Shown: positions 34,832-46,228, counted from the stretch's first letter. The stretch: DNA of 64,000 nucleotides from Nonomuraea turcica (GCF_030718205.1 NZ_JAUZQF010000022.1:124001-188000), one strand, 5' to 3'. The notes: a model not told the origin generated them from the sequence alone. Made by a program: numbers and translations.

Positions 34832-36382
34832 CTAGATTTCGTCGGGGATGTCGGCGATGTCGTCGAGGGCCGCGGCCAGCTCGTCGGGGTCGCCGCCGAT
34901 CCGCTCGGCGATCTCGATCAGCACATGGAGCACGTCGTGCCGGTCGTGGCCGAGGTCGAGCAGGCGTTGCACGGCCTCCCACAGCTGCGGCGGGTCGCCC
35001 TCCCACAGCCGGGTGGCGATCTCCTCGTGCCAGGCCAGATGCTCCTGGTCGATCGTGCCGCCGTGGTCGATCTCGAGCAGCGTGCGCCGGTCGGCCTCGT
35101 CGGCCGGGTTGAGCCGGTCGAGCTCGATGCCGTCGTGCGTGCCCTGCAGATAGGGGAACGCGAAGACCCGCCTGGCCAGCGCCGACAGGTCGCCGTCCGG
35201 CAGCAGGCGCTCCAGCAGCACCCGGTCGAGCCCGAACGATGTCGGATCCCGATAAGCCTCTGGGAACTTGCCCGTGGCCTCCCACACCGCGTCCAGCGTG
35301 GCCTTGAGCCCCTGCTCGGGCAGGCCCGTGCGCTGCGCGGCGAAGCGCACCCACGCCGACAGCACGTGCGGCATGGCCTCCTGCTCGGCCGCGGTCAGCA
35401 TCACCTTGCGCGGCAGCCAGTCCAGCAGGAACGTCTCGCACTTGGTCGGGCTGACCCGGAGCGGCCGGTTGAAGTCCTGCTCGCAGCCGTAGTCGATGAT
35501 GTGGTCGGCGCACCGCGAGCCCGCCGAGGGGTCCGACAGGTGCTCGGCCGCGTCCGAGGCCAGGAACTCCGCCGCCAGCATGGCCCGCCGCTCGCGGCTG
35601 TAGGGGGCCTCGATGTGCAGCGGGGCCGGGCGCTTGCGGCCCGGTGGCAGCGCCTTGAGCCGGGCGCGGGCGAAGGCGTGGTAGGCGCTGTAGCTGTCGC
35701 TCACCGGGGGCGGCGTCTTGGGCTCCCTGGTGGCCTTCATCGCCGACTCGAGCAGCGCTCTGGCCTGCTCGGGCTGGATCTCCTCGAACAGCAGCATCGG
35801 GTTGTCCGCCGCCTCGGCCCTGGCCTGCTCGAGGAGCTTGTCGACCTGTGAGGACACCCAGGCGTCGCGGGCCATGCCGCTCATGTTGTAGTCGACGACC
35901 ATGACCAGCGCGTGCCGGTCCTTCAGCTGCGATGTTTCGTTCCAGCGGTAGGCGAAGGTGCAGATCACCGTGTCCTGGTCGCCGTAGGCGTCGCGGGAGA
36001 CGTAACAGCCCGCGGGCTTGACGGCGCCGACCTTGTCGGCCCAGCCGGGCCTGGCCACCCCGGACTCCATCATCGCCAGCGCCGCGCCCTCGGCCTTGGC
36101 GCCCTGGCGGGCGGTGCCCAGATACGCCAGGCAGATGAGCAACGTCAGCGAGGCCGGCGTGCCGGCCTTGGCGGCGTAGTCGACGAGCCCCTCACCGAGC
36201 ACCTGCTCCACGTCGCCGCCTCTGACCCGCCTGCCCCACCAGGCTCCGATCATGTCGGAGACCATCAGCTCGGCGTCCAAGGGGGTGCGTACGGCGAGCA
36301 GCTCGCGGGCCGCTTGCACCATCTCCTTGAACACGTCGTCTGGAGGAGTGCTCTCCCGGGGATCTCGTCGGTGTCGGCGCAC
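34832..36382 (-). CDS. Conserved hypothetical protein with DUF1841-like C-terminus
   Basis: A 516-residue soluble protein, not assigned. The N-terminal half is helical with no catalytic motif I can name; residues ~115-160 (GCYVSRDAYGDQDTVICTFAYRWN, HALVMVVDYNMSG) look like a beta-sheet domain. The middle has CADHIIDYGCEQDFNRPLRVSPTKCETFLLDWLPRKV, a pattern seen in long actinobacterial proteins of unknown role. The C-terminal ~60 residues (LAWHEEIATRLWEGDPPQLWEAVQRLLDLGHDRHDVLHVLIE) resemble the DUF1841 helical repeat. Acidic overall, with no signal peptide or membrane segment. A hairpin and short repeats lie upstream. The function is unknown. Confidence 0.7.
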   Translation of the reverse strand: MRRHRRDPRESTPPDDVFKEMVQAARELLAVRTPLDAELMVSDMIGAWWGRRVRGGDVEQVLGEGLVDYAAKAGTPASLTLLICLAYLGTARQGAKAEGAALAMMESGVARPGWADKVGAVKPAGCYVSRDAYGDQDTVICTFAYRWNETSQLKDRHALVMVVDYNMSGMARDAWVSSQVDKLLEQARAEAADNPMLLFEEIQPEQARALLESAMKATREPKTPPPVSDSYSAYHAFARARLKALPPGRKRPAPLHIEAPYSRERRAMLAAEFLASDAAEHLSDPSAGSRCADHIIDYGCEQDFNRPLRVSPTKCETFLLDWLPRKVMLTAAEQEAMPHVLSAWVRFAAQRTGLPEQGLKATLDAVWEATGKFPEAYRDPTSFGLDRVLLERLLPDGDLSALARRVFAFPYLQGTHDGIELDRLNPADEADRRTLLEIDHGGTIDQEHLAWHEEIATRLWEGDPPQLWEAVQRLLDLGHDRHDVLHVLIEIAERIGGDPDELAAALDDIADIPDEI

Positions 36383-36432
36383 ACCCTCACTCTCTCGTAT
36401 TCCAGGCGCAAACGGCGCGGAGATCTCGGCCT

Positions 36433-36459
36433 GGTGACCCCGATGTTATCGGGGTCACC
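36433..36459. promoter_or_regulatory. Perfect 12-bp hairpin between two hypothetical genes
   Basis: GGTGACCCCGAT-GTT-ATCGGGGTCACC, a perfect stem with a 3-nt loop. It is 50 nt upstream of the 516-residue gene and 170 nt after the 74-residue gene. It could terminate the latter or control the former. No T-run follows on either strand. Confidence 0.5.
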
Positions 36460-36462
36460 TCG

Positions 36463-36565
36463 TGCCGGAGGCACAAATGGGGCAGCGACATGGGCACTCT
36501 GCCGGAGGCTGGTGCAGCGATACGGGCACTGTGCCGGAGGCGCATCTGGACACTGTGCCGGAGGC
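36463..36565. repeat. Four copies of TGCCGGAGGC in a short non-coding stretch
   Basis: TGCCGGAGGC occurs at 36463, 36500, 36532 and 36556, with spacings of 37, 32 and 24 nt. Three copies are preceded by (G/A)CACT(C/G). The flanking text is also partly repeated (GGGCACT, GCAGCGA). The copies look like the degenerate remnants of a tandem repeat. Confidence 0.6.
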
Positions 36566-36628
36566 GCGCGAATAGGGGCCGTGCCCGGGGCGCTGCGCCC
36601 TGGGCGCGTCGTGCCCGCCGCCGCGCGG

Positions 36629-36853
36629 TTATCGCATGCCGCGCGGCGGAGGCGCCGAGTTGACGATGGCGAGCAGGTGCTCGCGCGCGATGCGTTCCAC
36701 GATCTCGGGCGTCGCTGAGATGCCGAGATGCTGCGTGCACGCGCACACGTCCGCGACACAGCGGTCGATCGTGTCCACGGGTACGGTCAGGAACTCTTCG
36801 GCCAGCCTGAGACTGACCGGCTCCCGCAGGAACCGTGTGGCCAGAGCGAGCAT
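36629..36853 (-). CDS. Small conserved helical protein, unknown
   Basis: A 74-residue protein, not assigned. It reads as three helices: LALATRFLREPVSLRLAEEFL, VDTIDRCVADVCACTQHLG and TPEIVERIAREHLLAIVNS. Two cysteines are close together (CVADVCAC region). The pattern resembles a group of short actinobacterial hypothetical proteins. ATG 36853 has an AGAGGA about 12 nt upstream; a TTG at 36886 would add 11 residues. It lies divergent from the HhH-GPD repair gene and may end at the hairpin at 36433-36459. Confidence 0.6.
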   Translation of the reverse strand: MLALATRFLREPVSLRLAEEFLTVPVDTIDRCVADVCACTQHLGISATPEIVERIAREHLLAIVNSAPPPRGMR

Positions 36854-37007
36854 AGATGTGAGATTCCTCTGGAGACCCAGGGGCAAACCCCCAGGAATGT
36901 CTGCAGGGTGACTTGCGCTCTCATTTCACCTTTTCTCGGGCGTGTGTCAAGCCTCCGCGACGGCTGTGTTCACGTCACCGGCTACCCATTCATGCGAAGC
37001 TGTCTCC

Positions 37008-37577
37008 ATGCGCATCCAGCTCGCCCAGCAAAGCGAGGCAGACGAGCTCCTCGGCCGCAGCCCGCTCGCCCTGCTCGTCGGCATGCTCCTCGACCAGCAG
37101 GTCCCCCTGGAGTGGGCGTTCATGGGGCCGTTCACCATCTCGCAGCGGCTGGGGCACGACCTCACAGCCGCGGAGATAGCCTCATATGATCCTGAGGCGT
37201 TCGCCGCGCTGCTCGCCGAGAAGCCGGCCGTGCACCGCTACCCGAAGTCTATGGCGGCCAGGGTCCAGCAGCTCGCGGCCTACCTCGTCGAACACTACGA
37301 CGGACAGCCGGAGAAGATCTGGGCGGATGCCACGGACGGCAAAGAGTTGCTGAAACGACTCATGACCCTTCCGGGATACGGCAAACAGAAGGCCCAGATT
37401 TTTTTGGCATTGCTGGGGAAGCAGTTGGGGGTCCAGCCATCAGGCTGGCGTGAGGCAGCCGGAGCCTACGGCGAGGAGGGGTCACACCGATCGGTCGCCG
37501 ACGTCGTCGACGCCGAGAGCCTGGTCCGCGTGCGTGCCGCCAAGCAAGAGGCCAAGCGCGCGGCACCGGCCGAGTAG
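37008..37577 (+). CDS. HhH-GPD superfamily base-excision repair protein
   Basis: A 189-residue protein of an actinobacterial HhH-GPD family (endonuclease III/MutY-like fold) of unproven specificity. It has LVGMLLDQQVPLEWAFMGPFTISQRLG near the N-terminus, and the helix-hairpin-helix LMTLPGYGKQKAQIFLALLGKQLG. A conserved Asp is expected shortly after the hairpin; the candidate lies in SHRSVADVVD. There is no iron-sulfur cysteine cluster, so it differs from canonical Nth. The C-terminus is a charged helix (RVRAAKQEAKRAAPAE). It is a probable DNA glycosylase by fold; substrate unknown. Confidence 0.82.
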   Translation: MRIQLAQQSEADELLGRSPLALLVGMLLDQQVPLEWAFMGPFTISQRLGHDLTAAEIASYDPEAFAALLAEKPAVHRYPKSMAARVQQLAAYLVEHYDGQPEKIWADATDGKELLKRLMTLPGYGKQKAQIFLALLGKQLGVQPSGWREAAGAYGEEGSHRSVADVVDAESLVRVRAAKQEAKRAAPAE

Positions 37578-37794
37578 CTGCGCTGTAACCTGATCTTGCT
37601 GCGCGACGTGGAGCGATTTTGACAGGATGCGTTGACCTTAGAGCCGACCGGGCCGCGGCGGGGGCTTCCGTCCGCACATGCCCATCGCCGATGATGTACT
37701 GCAGAATCCGGTCGCCCGGAGCTGCGCTACGCCGATACACGACTATGGAGATGTGCCGCGTGGGAGACCCTGGCACGCGACGGAGGTGCCGACC

Positions 37795-39888
37795 ATGAGC
37801 GCCGAGACCTCCGTTCCCCGTCCCCGGGAGTCGGATGTGGACATCTCAGACTCCGCCCTCTTCCAGGGCCTGCTGTCGGAGGCCGAGTTCGCCTTCGCGT
37901 TCTTCGACGGCGACAGCCGCGTTCAGCGGGTCAACGACGTCTTCTGTGACGTCGTCGGTGTGCCCGCCGAGCGCTTGCTCGACCGGCAGCCCGTCGAGGT
38001 GCTCGCCCCCGATCTCAGCCAGATCATCACCCACGCCGTGCAGGCCGTCATCGAGACCGACGCGCCGGTCACTGAGGGCCGCGTGCGCGTGCGGTCGGCG
38101 GAGGGCGACACCAGGCACTGGTCGCTGTCGTTCTCGCCGGTCCACGACGAGGCGGGCGAGCTGCGGGCGATCGCGCTGGTCGGGCTCGACGTGACCGAGA
38201 GCCGCCAGACCGAGGAGGCGCTGCGCCGCAGCGAGGAGCGCTACCGGTCGCTGGTGGAGGCGCAGTCGCAGCTGGTCTGGATCACCTCGCCCACCGGCGC
38301 CGTCGTCGAGGACGCACCGCAGTGGCGCGCCATCACCGGCCAGGGCCTGGAGGAATATCTCGCCAACGGCTGGCTGGAGGTCGTCCACCCCGAGGAGCGC
38401 CAGGAGACCGAAGAGGCCTGGCGGGAGGCGCTGCGCGGGCGCACCATGTTCGAGTGGAACTACCGGGTGCGCACCCGGGCCAGCGGCTACCGCCACTTCG
38501 AGGTGCGGGCCGTGCCGATCATCAGGCACGGCCGCGTGGTCGAGTGGGTCGGCGCCAACACCGACGTCACCCCGCAGCGCGAGGCCGAGGAGATGCGCGG
38601 CAGGCTGACCGACCAGCTCGGCGCCGCCGCCTTGCGTACCGCCCGGCTGCAGGGCGCCACAGCCCAGCTCGCCGAGGCATTGACGGTCGAGCAGGTGGTG
38701 CAGGTCATCATCGACGTGGGCCGCACCGCCCTGGCCGCGGACCGCTCGGCCGTGGCGCTGCTCGACACCGACCGTGCGGCGCTCAAGCTGATCAACGGCG
38801 AGGGCATCCCCGAGGCGTCCGGCGCCTTCGGCGAGGAGATCCCCCTGTCCAGCTCCAGCGTGATGACCATGGCCGTCAACAGCCGCAGGCCGATGTTCGC
38901 CGAGTCGACCGACAGCCTCAAGGCGCAGTTGCTCGAGGCCGGCGGCGACGAGGAGGTCCTGGCCAACTACCTGGCCAACAGCGACGAGCGGGCCTGGGTC
39001 GGGCTGCCGCTGCTGGCCGCAGGGCGGGCACTGGGAGCGCTCCGATTCTCCTTCACCCGGCCGGTGAAGATCTCCCAGGAGGACGGCGTCTTCCTGGAGG
39101 CGCTGGCCGGCCAGTGCGCGCTGGCGGTCGAGCGGGCCACCCTGTTCGAGCGCGAGCACCGCACCGCCGAGACCCTCCAGCGCAGCCTGCTGCCCGACCG
39201 CCTGCCCGTGGTCAAGGGCCTGGAGCTGGCCCAGCGCTTCCGCTCGGGCAGCCGCCACGTCCAGGTCGGCGGTGACTGGTACGACGCCTTCGTGCTGCAG
39301 GACGGGCGCGTGGCGGCCGTCGTCGGCGACGTGATGGGCAAGGGTGTCAAGGCCGCGGCGGGGATGGGCCGCATCCGCAACGCCATGCGGGCGCTGGCGC
39401 TGACCAACCCGCCGCCCGCGGCCGTGCTCACCGGCCTGGATCGCGTCTTCGAGGCCACCGAAGAGGAGGAGCAGGTCACGACCCTGGCCTACATGGTCGT
39501 GGAGCCTGTGACCGGCGAGGGCACGCTCGCCCTGGCCGGCCACCCACCGCCCGTGCTGGTCTCTCCGCAGGGCACGGCGATCCTGTGCGACGCCGAGCCC
39601 GGCACTCCGCTAGGCTGGCCGACCAGCCGTAGGCAGTTCCGGTTCGTGGTGCCGCCCGGCCATACCGCCGTGCTCTACTCCGACGGTCTCGTGGAGAACA
39701 GGAAGCGCGGGCTGGATGCCGGACTCGCCGAGCTTTGCAGTGTTGTGACCGAAGCGCCGCCTGAGGTCGTAAGTAGTCCGCACATGTTGCTGGACTTCCT
39801 GGTTGACCGGATGTTGTCTGGATATGAACAGGATGATGACGTTACTGCGCTAGCAATTCACGTCCCGCCAGCCACGAAGAGTGACTGA
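37795..39888 (+). CDS. PAS-PAS-GAF-SpoIIE sensor phosphatase
   Basis: A 697-residue cytoplasmic signalling protein. Domains in order: PAS 1 (about 20-140; [26 protein letters not shown]), PAS 2 (about 150-265; [47 protein letters not shown]), GAF (about 300-450), and a PP2C-type SpoIIE phosphatase (about 465-690) with metal aspartates in [11 protein letters not shown] and VVGDVMGKG, then [21 protein letters not shown] and [10 protein letters not shown]. It should dephosphorylate an anti-anti-sigma protein in response to ligands sensed by PAS/GAF. ATG 37795 follows GGAGGTG. It is upstream of the principal sigma factor, but no STAS partner is encoded nearby. Confidence 0.93.
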   Translation: MSAETSVPRPRESDVDISDSALFQGLLSEAEFAFAFFDGDSRVQRVNDVFCDVVGVPAERLLDRQPVEVLAPDLSQIITHAVQAVIETDAPVTEGRVRVRSAEGDTRHWSLSFSPVHDEAGELRAIALVGLDVTESRQTEEALRRSEERYRSLVEAQSQLVWITSPTGAVVEDAPQWRAITGQGLEEYLANGWLEVVHPEERQETEEAWREALRGRTMFEWNYRVRTRASGYRHFEVRAVPIIRHGRVVEWVGANTDVTPQREAEEMRGRLTDQLGAAALRTARLQGATAQLAEALTVEQVVQVIIDVGRTALAADRSAVALLDTDRAALKLINGEGIPEASGAFGEEIPLSSSSVMTMAVNSRRPMFAESTDSLKAQLLEAGGDEEVLANYLANSDERAWVGLPLLAAGRALGALRFSFTRPVKISQEDGVFLEALAGQCALAVERATLFEREHRTAETLQRSLLPDRLPVVKGLELAQRFRSGSRHVQVGGDWYDAFVLQDGRVAAVVGDVMGKGVKAAAGMGRIRNAMRALALTNPPPAAVLTGLDRVFEATEEEEQVTTLAYMVVEPVTGEGTLALAGHPPPVLVSPQGTAILCDAEPGTPLGWPTSRRQFRFVVPPGHTAVLYSDGLVENRKRGLDAGLAELCSVVTEAPPEVVSSPHMLLDFLVDRMLSGYEQDDDVTALAIHVPPATKSD

Positions 39889-40130
39889 ATGAAACAGTCA
39901 TAACGGTTGCTTTCGGGTATCAGTGCCCCGCTTACGTACGCACTACTGTCTCGGTCGGCCTAGGGTGGAGGTCAACCGCCGGGAGGTGGCCGTATGGAGT
40001 GCGGGGTCGTGCCACAATGCTGTGCAGGTCCGTCGCGGTCCGCACGGCCTCACTGATCTCCGAGAGAGGGAGCAGCCCCCCAGCGGGCATCTGGGTCCAT
40101 TGTCGCCACGCGTTCGTTCGAGAGGTGTTC

Positions 40131-41786
40131 GTGTCGCCTGCAAGTTCGACTCGCTCGAAGCCACAAGAGCTGAACGAGCCCGTCATTCAGCGACTGCTCG
40201 AGCGTGGGCGCTCGCAGGGTTTCCTCGAGTCTGAGGATGTCCGTCAGGCCTTCGAGGAGGCGGACATCCCCATGTCGCACGCCGCCGCGTTCTTGCGGAA
40301 CCTCAGTAAAGAGGGCGTGACCGTGGTGGTGACCGCCGCGGATTCGGCTGCGCCGAAGAAGTCTCGTGGTCCAGCAAAGCGCCGCACCGCCGCCCCCGTC
40401 AAGACCAAGACGGCGGCGGCCGCCAAAGAGCAGCAGCCCGAGACCGTGACCGCGGTCGTGGGCGCCGCTGAAGCCGAGCCGGCCGCCAAGAAGGCGGCCC
40501 CTGCGAAGAAGGCCGCTCCGGCGGCGAAGAAGGCCGCGGCTCCCGCCGCCGCCAAGAAGGCCGAGCCGAAGAACGCTGGGCCTGCCGAGACCAAGCCGAA
40601 GGCGCCCGAGTCCGCCGACGCGGACAACGACGACGAGGACATCGAGCTCGACGGCGACGTGGAGCTGGAGGACCTCGAGGACATCGAGGTCGACGACGAG
40701 GTGATCGTCGCCGAGGAGTCCGACGCCGAGGGTGACTCCGACTCCGACGACGAGACCGAGGAGGAGCCCAAGCCCTCCGAGATCGCGGCGACGGAGAAGA
40801 CCGAGGACGAGGTCCTCATCCTGTCCGACGACGACGATGACGCCCCGGTCGCGCAGGTCGCAGCCGCCGGCGCCACCGCCGACCCGGTCAAGGACTACCT
40901 CAAGCAGATCGGCAAGGTCCCCCTGCTCAACGCCGAGCAGGAGGTCGAGCTGGCCAAGCGCATCGAGGCGGGCCTGTTCGCCGAGGAGCAGCTGGGCGGC
41001 GACGAGACCGGCAGCCTGCCGGTCGACGTCCGGGCCGAGCTGGAGTGGATCGCCGAGGACGGCCGCCGGGCCAAGAACCACCTGCTGGAGGCCAACCTCC
41101 GGCTCGTGGTCTCGCTGGCCAAGCGCTACACCGGCCGCGGCATGCTGTTCCTCGACCTGATCCAGGAAGGCAACCTGGGCCTGATCAGGGCCGTGGAGAA
41201 GTTCGACTACACCAAGGGCTACAAGTTCTCCACCTACGCCACGTGGTGGATCCGGCAGGCGATCACGCGTGCCATGGCCGACCAGGCGCGGACCATCCGC
41301 ATCCCGGTCCACATGGTCGAAGTGATCAACAAGCTGGCCCGCGTCCAGCGGCAGATGCTGCAGGACCTCGGCCGCGAGCCCACGCCGGAGGAGCTGGCCC
41401 GCGAGCTGGACATGACGCCCGAGAAGGTCGTCGAGGTCCAGAAATACGGTCGTGAGCCCATCTCGCTCCACACGCCGCTGGGCGAGGAGGGCGACAGCGA
41501 GTTCGGCGACCTCATCGAGGACTCCGAGGCCATCGTTCCGGCCGACGCCGTCAGCTTCACGCTGCTCCAGGAGCAGCTGCACTCCGTTCTCGACACGTTG
41601 TCGGAGCGGGAGGCGGGCGTCGTCTCGATGCGCTTCGGGCTCACCGACGGACAGCCGAAGACGCTGGACGAGATCGGCAAGGTTTACGGGGTGACCCGTG
41701 AGCGCATTCGCCAGATCGAGTCCAAGACCATGTCCAAGCTGCGCCACCCGTCCCGGTCGCAGGTGCTCCGCGACTACCTCGACTGA
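40131..41786 (+). CDS. sigA: Principal RNA polymerase sigma factor (RpoD/HrdB/SigA)
   Basis: A 551-residue group-1 sigma factor. The N-terminus has a region-1.1-like helix bundle ([34 protein letters not shown]), an Ala/Lys-rich stretch (about 70-160, [13 protein letters not shown] type) and a strongly acidic stretch (about 165-250). Region 1.2 is [16 protein letters not shown]. Regions 2.1-2.4 contain [39 protein letters not shown] and [14 protein letters not shown]. Region 4 ends [18 protein letters not shown]. It recognises housekeeping promoters. GTG 40131 has AGAGGTG upstream. The long basic-acidic N-terminus is typical of actinobacterial HrdB. Confidence 0.97.
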   Translation: MSPASSTRSKPQELNEPVIQRLLERGRSQGFLESEDVRQAFEEADIPMSHAAAFLRNLSKEGVTVVVTAADSAAPKKSRGPAKRRTAAPVKTKTAAAAKEQQPETVTAVVGAAEAEPAAKKAAPAKKAAPAAKKAAAPAAAKKAEPKNAGPAETKPKAPESADADNDDEDIELDGDVELEDLEDIEVDDEVIVAEESDAEGDSDSDDETEEEPKPSEIAATEKTEDEVLILSDDDDDAPVAQVAAAGATADPVKDYLKQIGKVPLLNAEQEVELAKRIEAGLFAEEQLGGDETGSLPVDVRAELEWIAEDGRRAKNHLLEANLRLVVSLAKRYTGRGMLFLDLIQEGNLGLIRAVEKFDYTKGYKFSTYATWWIRQAITRAMADQARTIRIPVHMVEVINKLARVQRQMLQDLGREPTPEELARELDMTPEKVVEVQKYGREPISLHTPLGEEGDSEFGDLIEDSEAIVPADAVSFTLLQEQLHSVLDTLSEREAGVVSMRFGLTDGQPKTLDEIGKVYGVTRERIRQIESKTMSKLRHPSRSQVLRDYLD

Positions 41787-41810
41787 TCGGGCTGGACTGA
41801 TCGGCTGAAC

Positions 41811-41848
41811 GAAGAAGCCCCGCACGGCTATCCGTGCGGGGCTTCTTC
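41811..41848. terminator. Strong bidirectional terminator after sigA
   Basis: A perfect 17-bp stem, GAAGAAGCCCCGCACGG (41811-41827) and CCGTGCGGGGCTTCTTC (41832-41848), with a CTAT loop, between convergent sigA and yaaA. The A/T-rich ends give a short U-run on either transcript. Confidence 0.92.
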
Positions 41849-41856
41849 GCGTTGGC

Positions 41857-42603
41857 TCACGAAGGGTCGTTGACGTGCACGTCCAGCGTCCAGGGGCGGT
41901 TTGCGCGAGAGGGAGGCGTCAGCGTGACGGTGTAGCCGAGGGCGTCCAGGATCTTGGCCAGCTCGTCCGGGGTGGCCGGGGTGGCGTCCTGGTGGAGGAG
42001 GGCGCGGGCGATCTCGCCGCGGGTGGCCTTGGCCATGTGGCTGACGACCTTGCCGTCCCTGAACACCCGTACCGTCACCGAGCGCTCGCCCGGCTGCCAG
42101 GCGGCCGCGTACGTCGCCGAGCGCAGGTCCACCACCAGGCCCGGGAGCGTGTCCAGCGCCTTGGAGATCTGGGGACGCCAGAACGCGGCCAGCCCGCCCA
42201 CGGGTGAGAGGTTGACGCCCATCGAGAGGCGGTACGGCGGGATCCGGTCGGTGATCCGGACCACGCCCCACAGGCCGGAGAAGATCAGGACCGATTCGGC
42301 CGCCCGGGCCCGGGCGTCGGGATCCAATGTGTCAAGTCCGAGATTGTCGTAGAGCACGCCGGTGTAGAGCTCGGCGGCGGGGAGTGTGGGGGCCGCCGGC
42401 AGCGCCGTGTTCTTGGCCAGCTCGCCCGCCAGACCGGGGGACAGGCCCAGCACGTCGAGGGCGTCTCGGCGTTTGGAGGCCCGGATGAGCGCGGTCTGCA
42501 CCCGCTTGCGGGGCTTGTCGAGCGACGAAAACGACAGCTGCCCGAGGGGCGGGCCGCTCCCCTCGGAGGCCTTCCCCTCCGACGGCGGCAACACAATCAG
42601 CAC
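41857..42603 (-). CDS. yaaA: Peroxide stress protein YaaA family (DUF328)
   Basis: A 248-residue protein of the YaaA family, which in E. coli limits intracellular free iron during peroxide stress and binds DNA. Hallmarks: VLIVLPPSEGK at the N-terminus, LFSGLWGVVR-like SVLIFSGLWGVVRITDRIPPYRLSMG, and late VSHMAKATRGEIARALL with VTLTPP near the end. GTG 42603 is preceded by TAGGCT with a 7-nt gap, so it is probably leaderless. The upstream extension to 42960 in the same frame is not coding-like. Its direct role in this organism is assumed from family. Confidence 0.9.
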   Translation of the reverse strand: MLIVLPPSEGKASEGSGPPLGQLSFSSLDKPRKRVQTALIRASKRRDALDVLGLSPGLAGELAKNTALPAAPTLPAAELYTGVLYDNLGLDTLDPDARARAAESVLIFSGLWGVVRITDRIPPYRLSMGVNLSPVGGLAAFWRPQISKALDTLPGLVVDLRSATYAAAWQPGERSVTVRVFRDGKVVSHMAKATRGEIARALLHQDATPATPDELAKILDALGYTVTLTPPSRANRPWTLDVHVNDPS

Positions 42604-42616
42604 GTCCCTCAGCCTA
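42604..42616 (-). promoter_or_regulatory. -10 element of a probable leaderless promoter (yaaA)
   Basis: On the minus strand TAGGCT (42616-42611) is followed by 7 nt and then GTG 42603. The same hexamer stands before the GNAT gene at 42744. Confidence 0.5.
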
Positions 42617-42731
42617 TTGGTGCTGGTCTTTCCTTCTGTACGGCGGGCCACGCGGGCCGTCCGCTTCGCTGAAACCCGGGCCAATGGTGCGGCGACACGC
42701 CCGGGTGTCACGGGGCGATGGGGCGCTTGGC

Positions 42732-42743
42732 TAGGCTGCGCGA
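42732..42743 (+). promoter_or_regulatory. -10 element of a probable leaderless promoter (GNAT gene)
   Basis: TAGGCT (42732-42737) is followed by 6 nt and then GTG 42744. No Shine-Dalgarno sequence is present. Confidence 0.5.
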
Positions 42744-43454
42744 GTGGATTTCGACATGCTTGTGCACGAGGCCTGGCCTGCCTATGAGCAGCTCGTTTGC
42801 GACGGGTGGGTGTTGCGTTACGCGGGAGGCGTGACCAAGCGGGCCAACTCGGTGCTCGCGTTGGGGCAGCCGGTGGATCTGGGCGGGGCCATCCAGAGGG
42901 CTGAGCGGTTCTACCGGGAGCGTGGGCAGCGTTGCGTCTTCTCCGTGGGGCTTGGGGCAACGCCCGGTCTGGACGAGGAGCTGGAGGCTAGGGGCTACGA
43001 GCTGGTCGACCCGACCCTCGTCATGGCGGCCGGCTCTCTCCGTCCCGAGGCGCTGGGCGAGGCGGAGCGCGAGGTCAGGATCGAGGAGCGGCCCTGGCGG
43101 GGGTGGCTCGAGACCTGGTGGGCCGTGGACGGGCGGTTCGGCAGCGGGATCGAGGAAGCCGAGCGCATTTGCACCGGCGTACCGGCCTGGTATGGGGCCT
43201 ACGAGGAGGGCGGCGTGGCACTTGCCGTCGGGCGGGCCGTACCGCAGGGCGGCACGCTGGGGATCTACTGCATGGCCACCCGGCCGGAGGCGCGCCGCCG
43301 TGGGCTGGCCCGTACCGTGCTGCGGGCGCTGGCGCGGCACGCGGGCACGGACTCCGCGTATTTGGTCACCACCGCGCCCAACCAGGCCGCGCAGGCGCTG
43401 TATCGCGGCGAGGGGTTCGAGATCGCCGGCCGGTATCACTACCGGGTGCGCTGA
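42744..43454 (+). CDS. GNAT-family N-acetyltransferase
   Basis: A 236-residue protein. The C-terminal half is a GNAT domain: GTLGIYCMATRPEARRRGLARTVLRAL (acetyl-CoA pyrophosphate loop with R-x-x-G-x-A) and YLVTTAPNQAAQALYRGEGFEIAGRYHYR (strand 5/helix 4). The N-terminal ~110 residues (WVLRYAGGVTKRANSVL, RAERFYRERGQRCVFSVG) match the duplicated GNAT-like region of proteins that acetylate small amines. Substrate unknown. It is probably leaderless from GTG 42744, divergent from yaaA, with 140 nt between. A hairpin follows downstream. Confidence 0.88.
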   Translation: MDFDMLVHEAWPAYEQLVCDGWVLRYAGGVTKRANSVLALGQPVDLGGAIQRAERFYRERGQRCVFSVGLGATPGLDEELEARGYELVDPTLVMAAGSLRPEALGEAEREVRIEERPWRGWLETWWAVDGRFGSGIEEAERICTGVPAWYGAYEEGGVALAVGRAVPQGGTLGIYCMATRPEARRRGLARTVLRALARHAGTDSAYLVTTAPNQAAQALYRGEGFEIAGRYHYRVR

Positions 43455-43538
43455 CCACCGGGCGGTGGCGTACGGGACGCTGACCACCGGGCGGCGGTCT
43501 ACGGGAATGGGCGCGCCGGCCACGGCGTCTTACGCAGG

Positions 43539-43570
43539 ACGGCGACCCCGGGCACGCCCGGGGTCGCCGT
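43539..43570. terminator. Hairpin terminator between convergent GNAT and DUF7455 genes
   Basis: ACGGCGACCCCGGG and CCCGGGGTCGCCGT form a perfect 14-bp stem with a CACG loop. Just upstream (43450-43505) a unit of about 28 bp containing CTGACCACCGGGCGG is present twice in tandem. Confidence 0.8.
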
Positions 43571-43615
43571 CACTGTCACGCGATATGTGGTTATCTCATC
43601 ACGACCAGCGCCGGG

Positions 43616-43846
43616 TCAGCGCTCGTCGTTGGGGGCAATTGAATCGGTCTTGCTGAGTCGAGCCGACTCGTCCAGGATGTCGGCGCCCTTTTCGCGCAGC
43701 GCCGCGATGTGCTGACGCCCGTGGTGGGCGCAGAACAGCAGCTCCCCGCCTATGGGCAGGGTCGCGCGAATGTAGGCCTGGGCGCCGCAGCGGTCGCAGC
43801 GGTCGAGGGCCGTCAGCGGCTTAACGGGGGCGAGAGCTCCAGTCAC
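43616..43846 (-). CDS. DUF7455-type small zinc-binding protein
   Basis: A 76-residue protein common next to sigA/topoisomerase genes in actinomycetes. It has LTALDRCDRCGAQAYIRATLPIGGELLFCAHHGRQHIAALRE: a CDRCG knuckle and a CAHHGR segment that probably bind one zinc ion, followed by an acidic tail. The function is unknown. It starts at GTG 43846 with AAAGGCG upstream. It is divergent from parE, with 246 nt between. Confidence 0.85.
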   Translation of the reverse strand: MTGALAPVKPLTALDRCDRCGAQAYIRATLPIGGELLFCAHHGRQHIAALREKGADILDESARLSKTDSIAPNDER

Positions 43847-44092
43847 GTATCGCCTTTCGGGTCACCCCCGCCGAAGCGAGGATCTGGCGTCAGTCACTTG
43901 GACAACATCTAACCGGACGTGGAGCTTCCCAACCTCCCCCTCTCTACGCCCAGAGCAGAATGTGTCCGATAGTAATGACGATCAGCCGGTTGGTAACGGC
44001 AAACGTGTCGCCATGGCAAGCTTGTACGCGTGCGTACGGGAAGAACGGTAGGCTACGCACACGTGTTCGATGCTTAGACCTGGGGAGCTGGA

Positions 44093-46159
<2,067 letters not shown>

Positions 46160-46165
46160 AGGCCA

Positions 46166-46228
46166 CCAGACGGCGTTCCGTCCCTCCTGCACCATGTTCG
46201 AGGTGCAGGGGGCCTAAGAGCCGTCTGG
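46166..46228 (+). terminator. Nested hairpin after parE
   Basis: Outer arms CCAGACGGC (46166-46174) and GCCGTCTGG (46220-46228) enclose an inner stem CCTGCACC (46186-46193) / GGTGCAGG (46202-46209). It starts 7 nt after the parE stop. It is probably a terminator or 3'-end stabiliser; there is no U-tract. Confidence 0.6.

Noticed and set aside
32957-35851. 964-codon plus-strand ORF opposite pxpA, the thioesterase and the unknown protein
   Set aside because: Spans three real genes on the other strand and has shadow-frame composition.
40050-41825. 591-codon minus-strand ORF opposite sigA
   Set aside because: Leu/Gly-rich mirror of the Ala/Lys/Asp-rich sigma N-terminus; not a gene.
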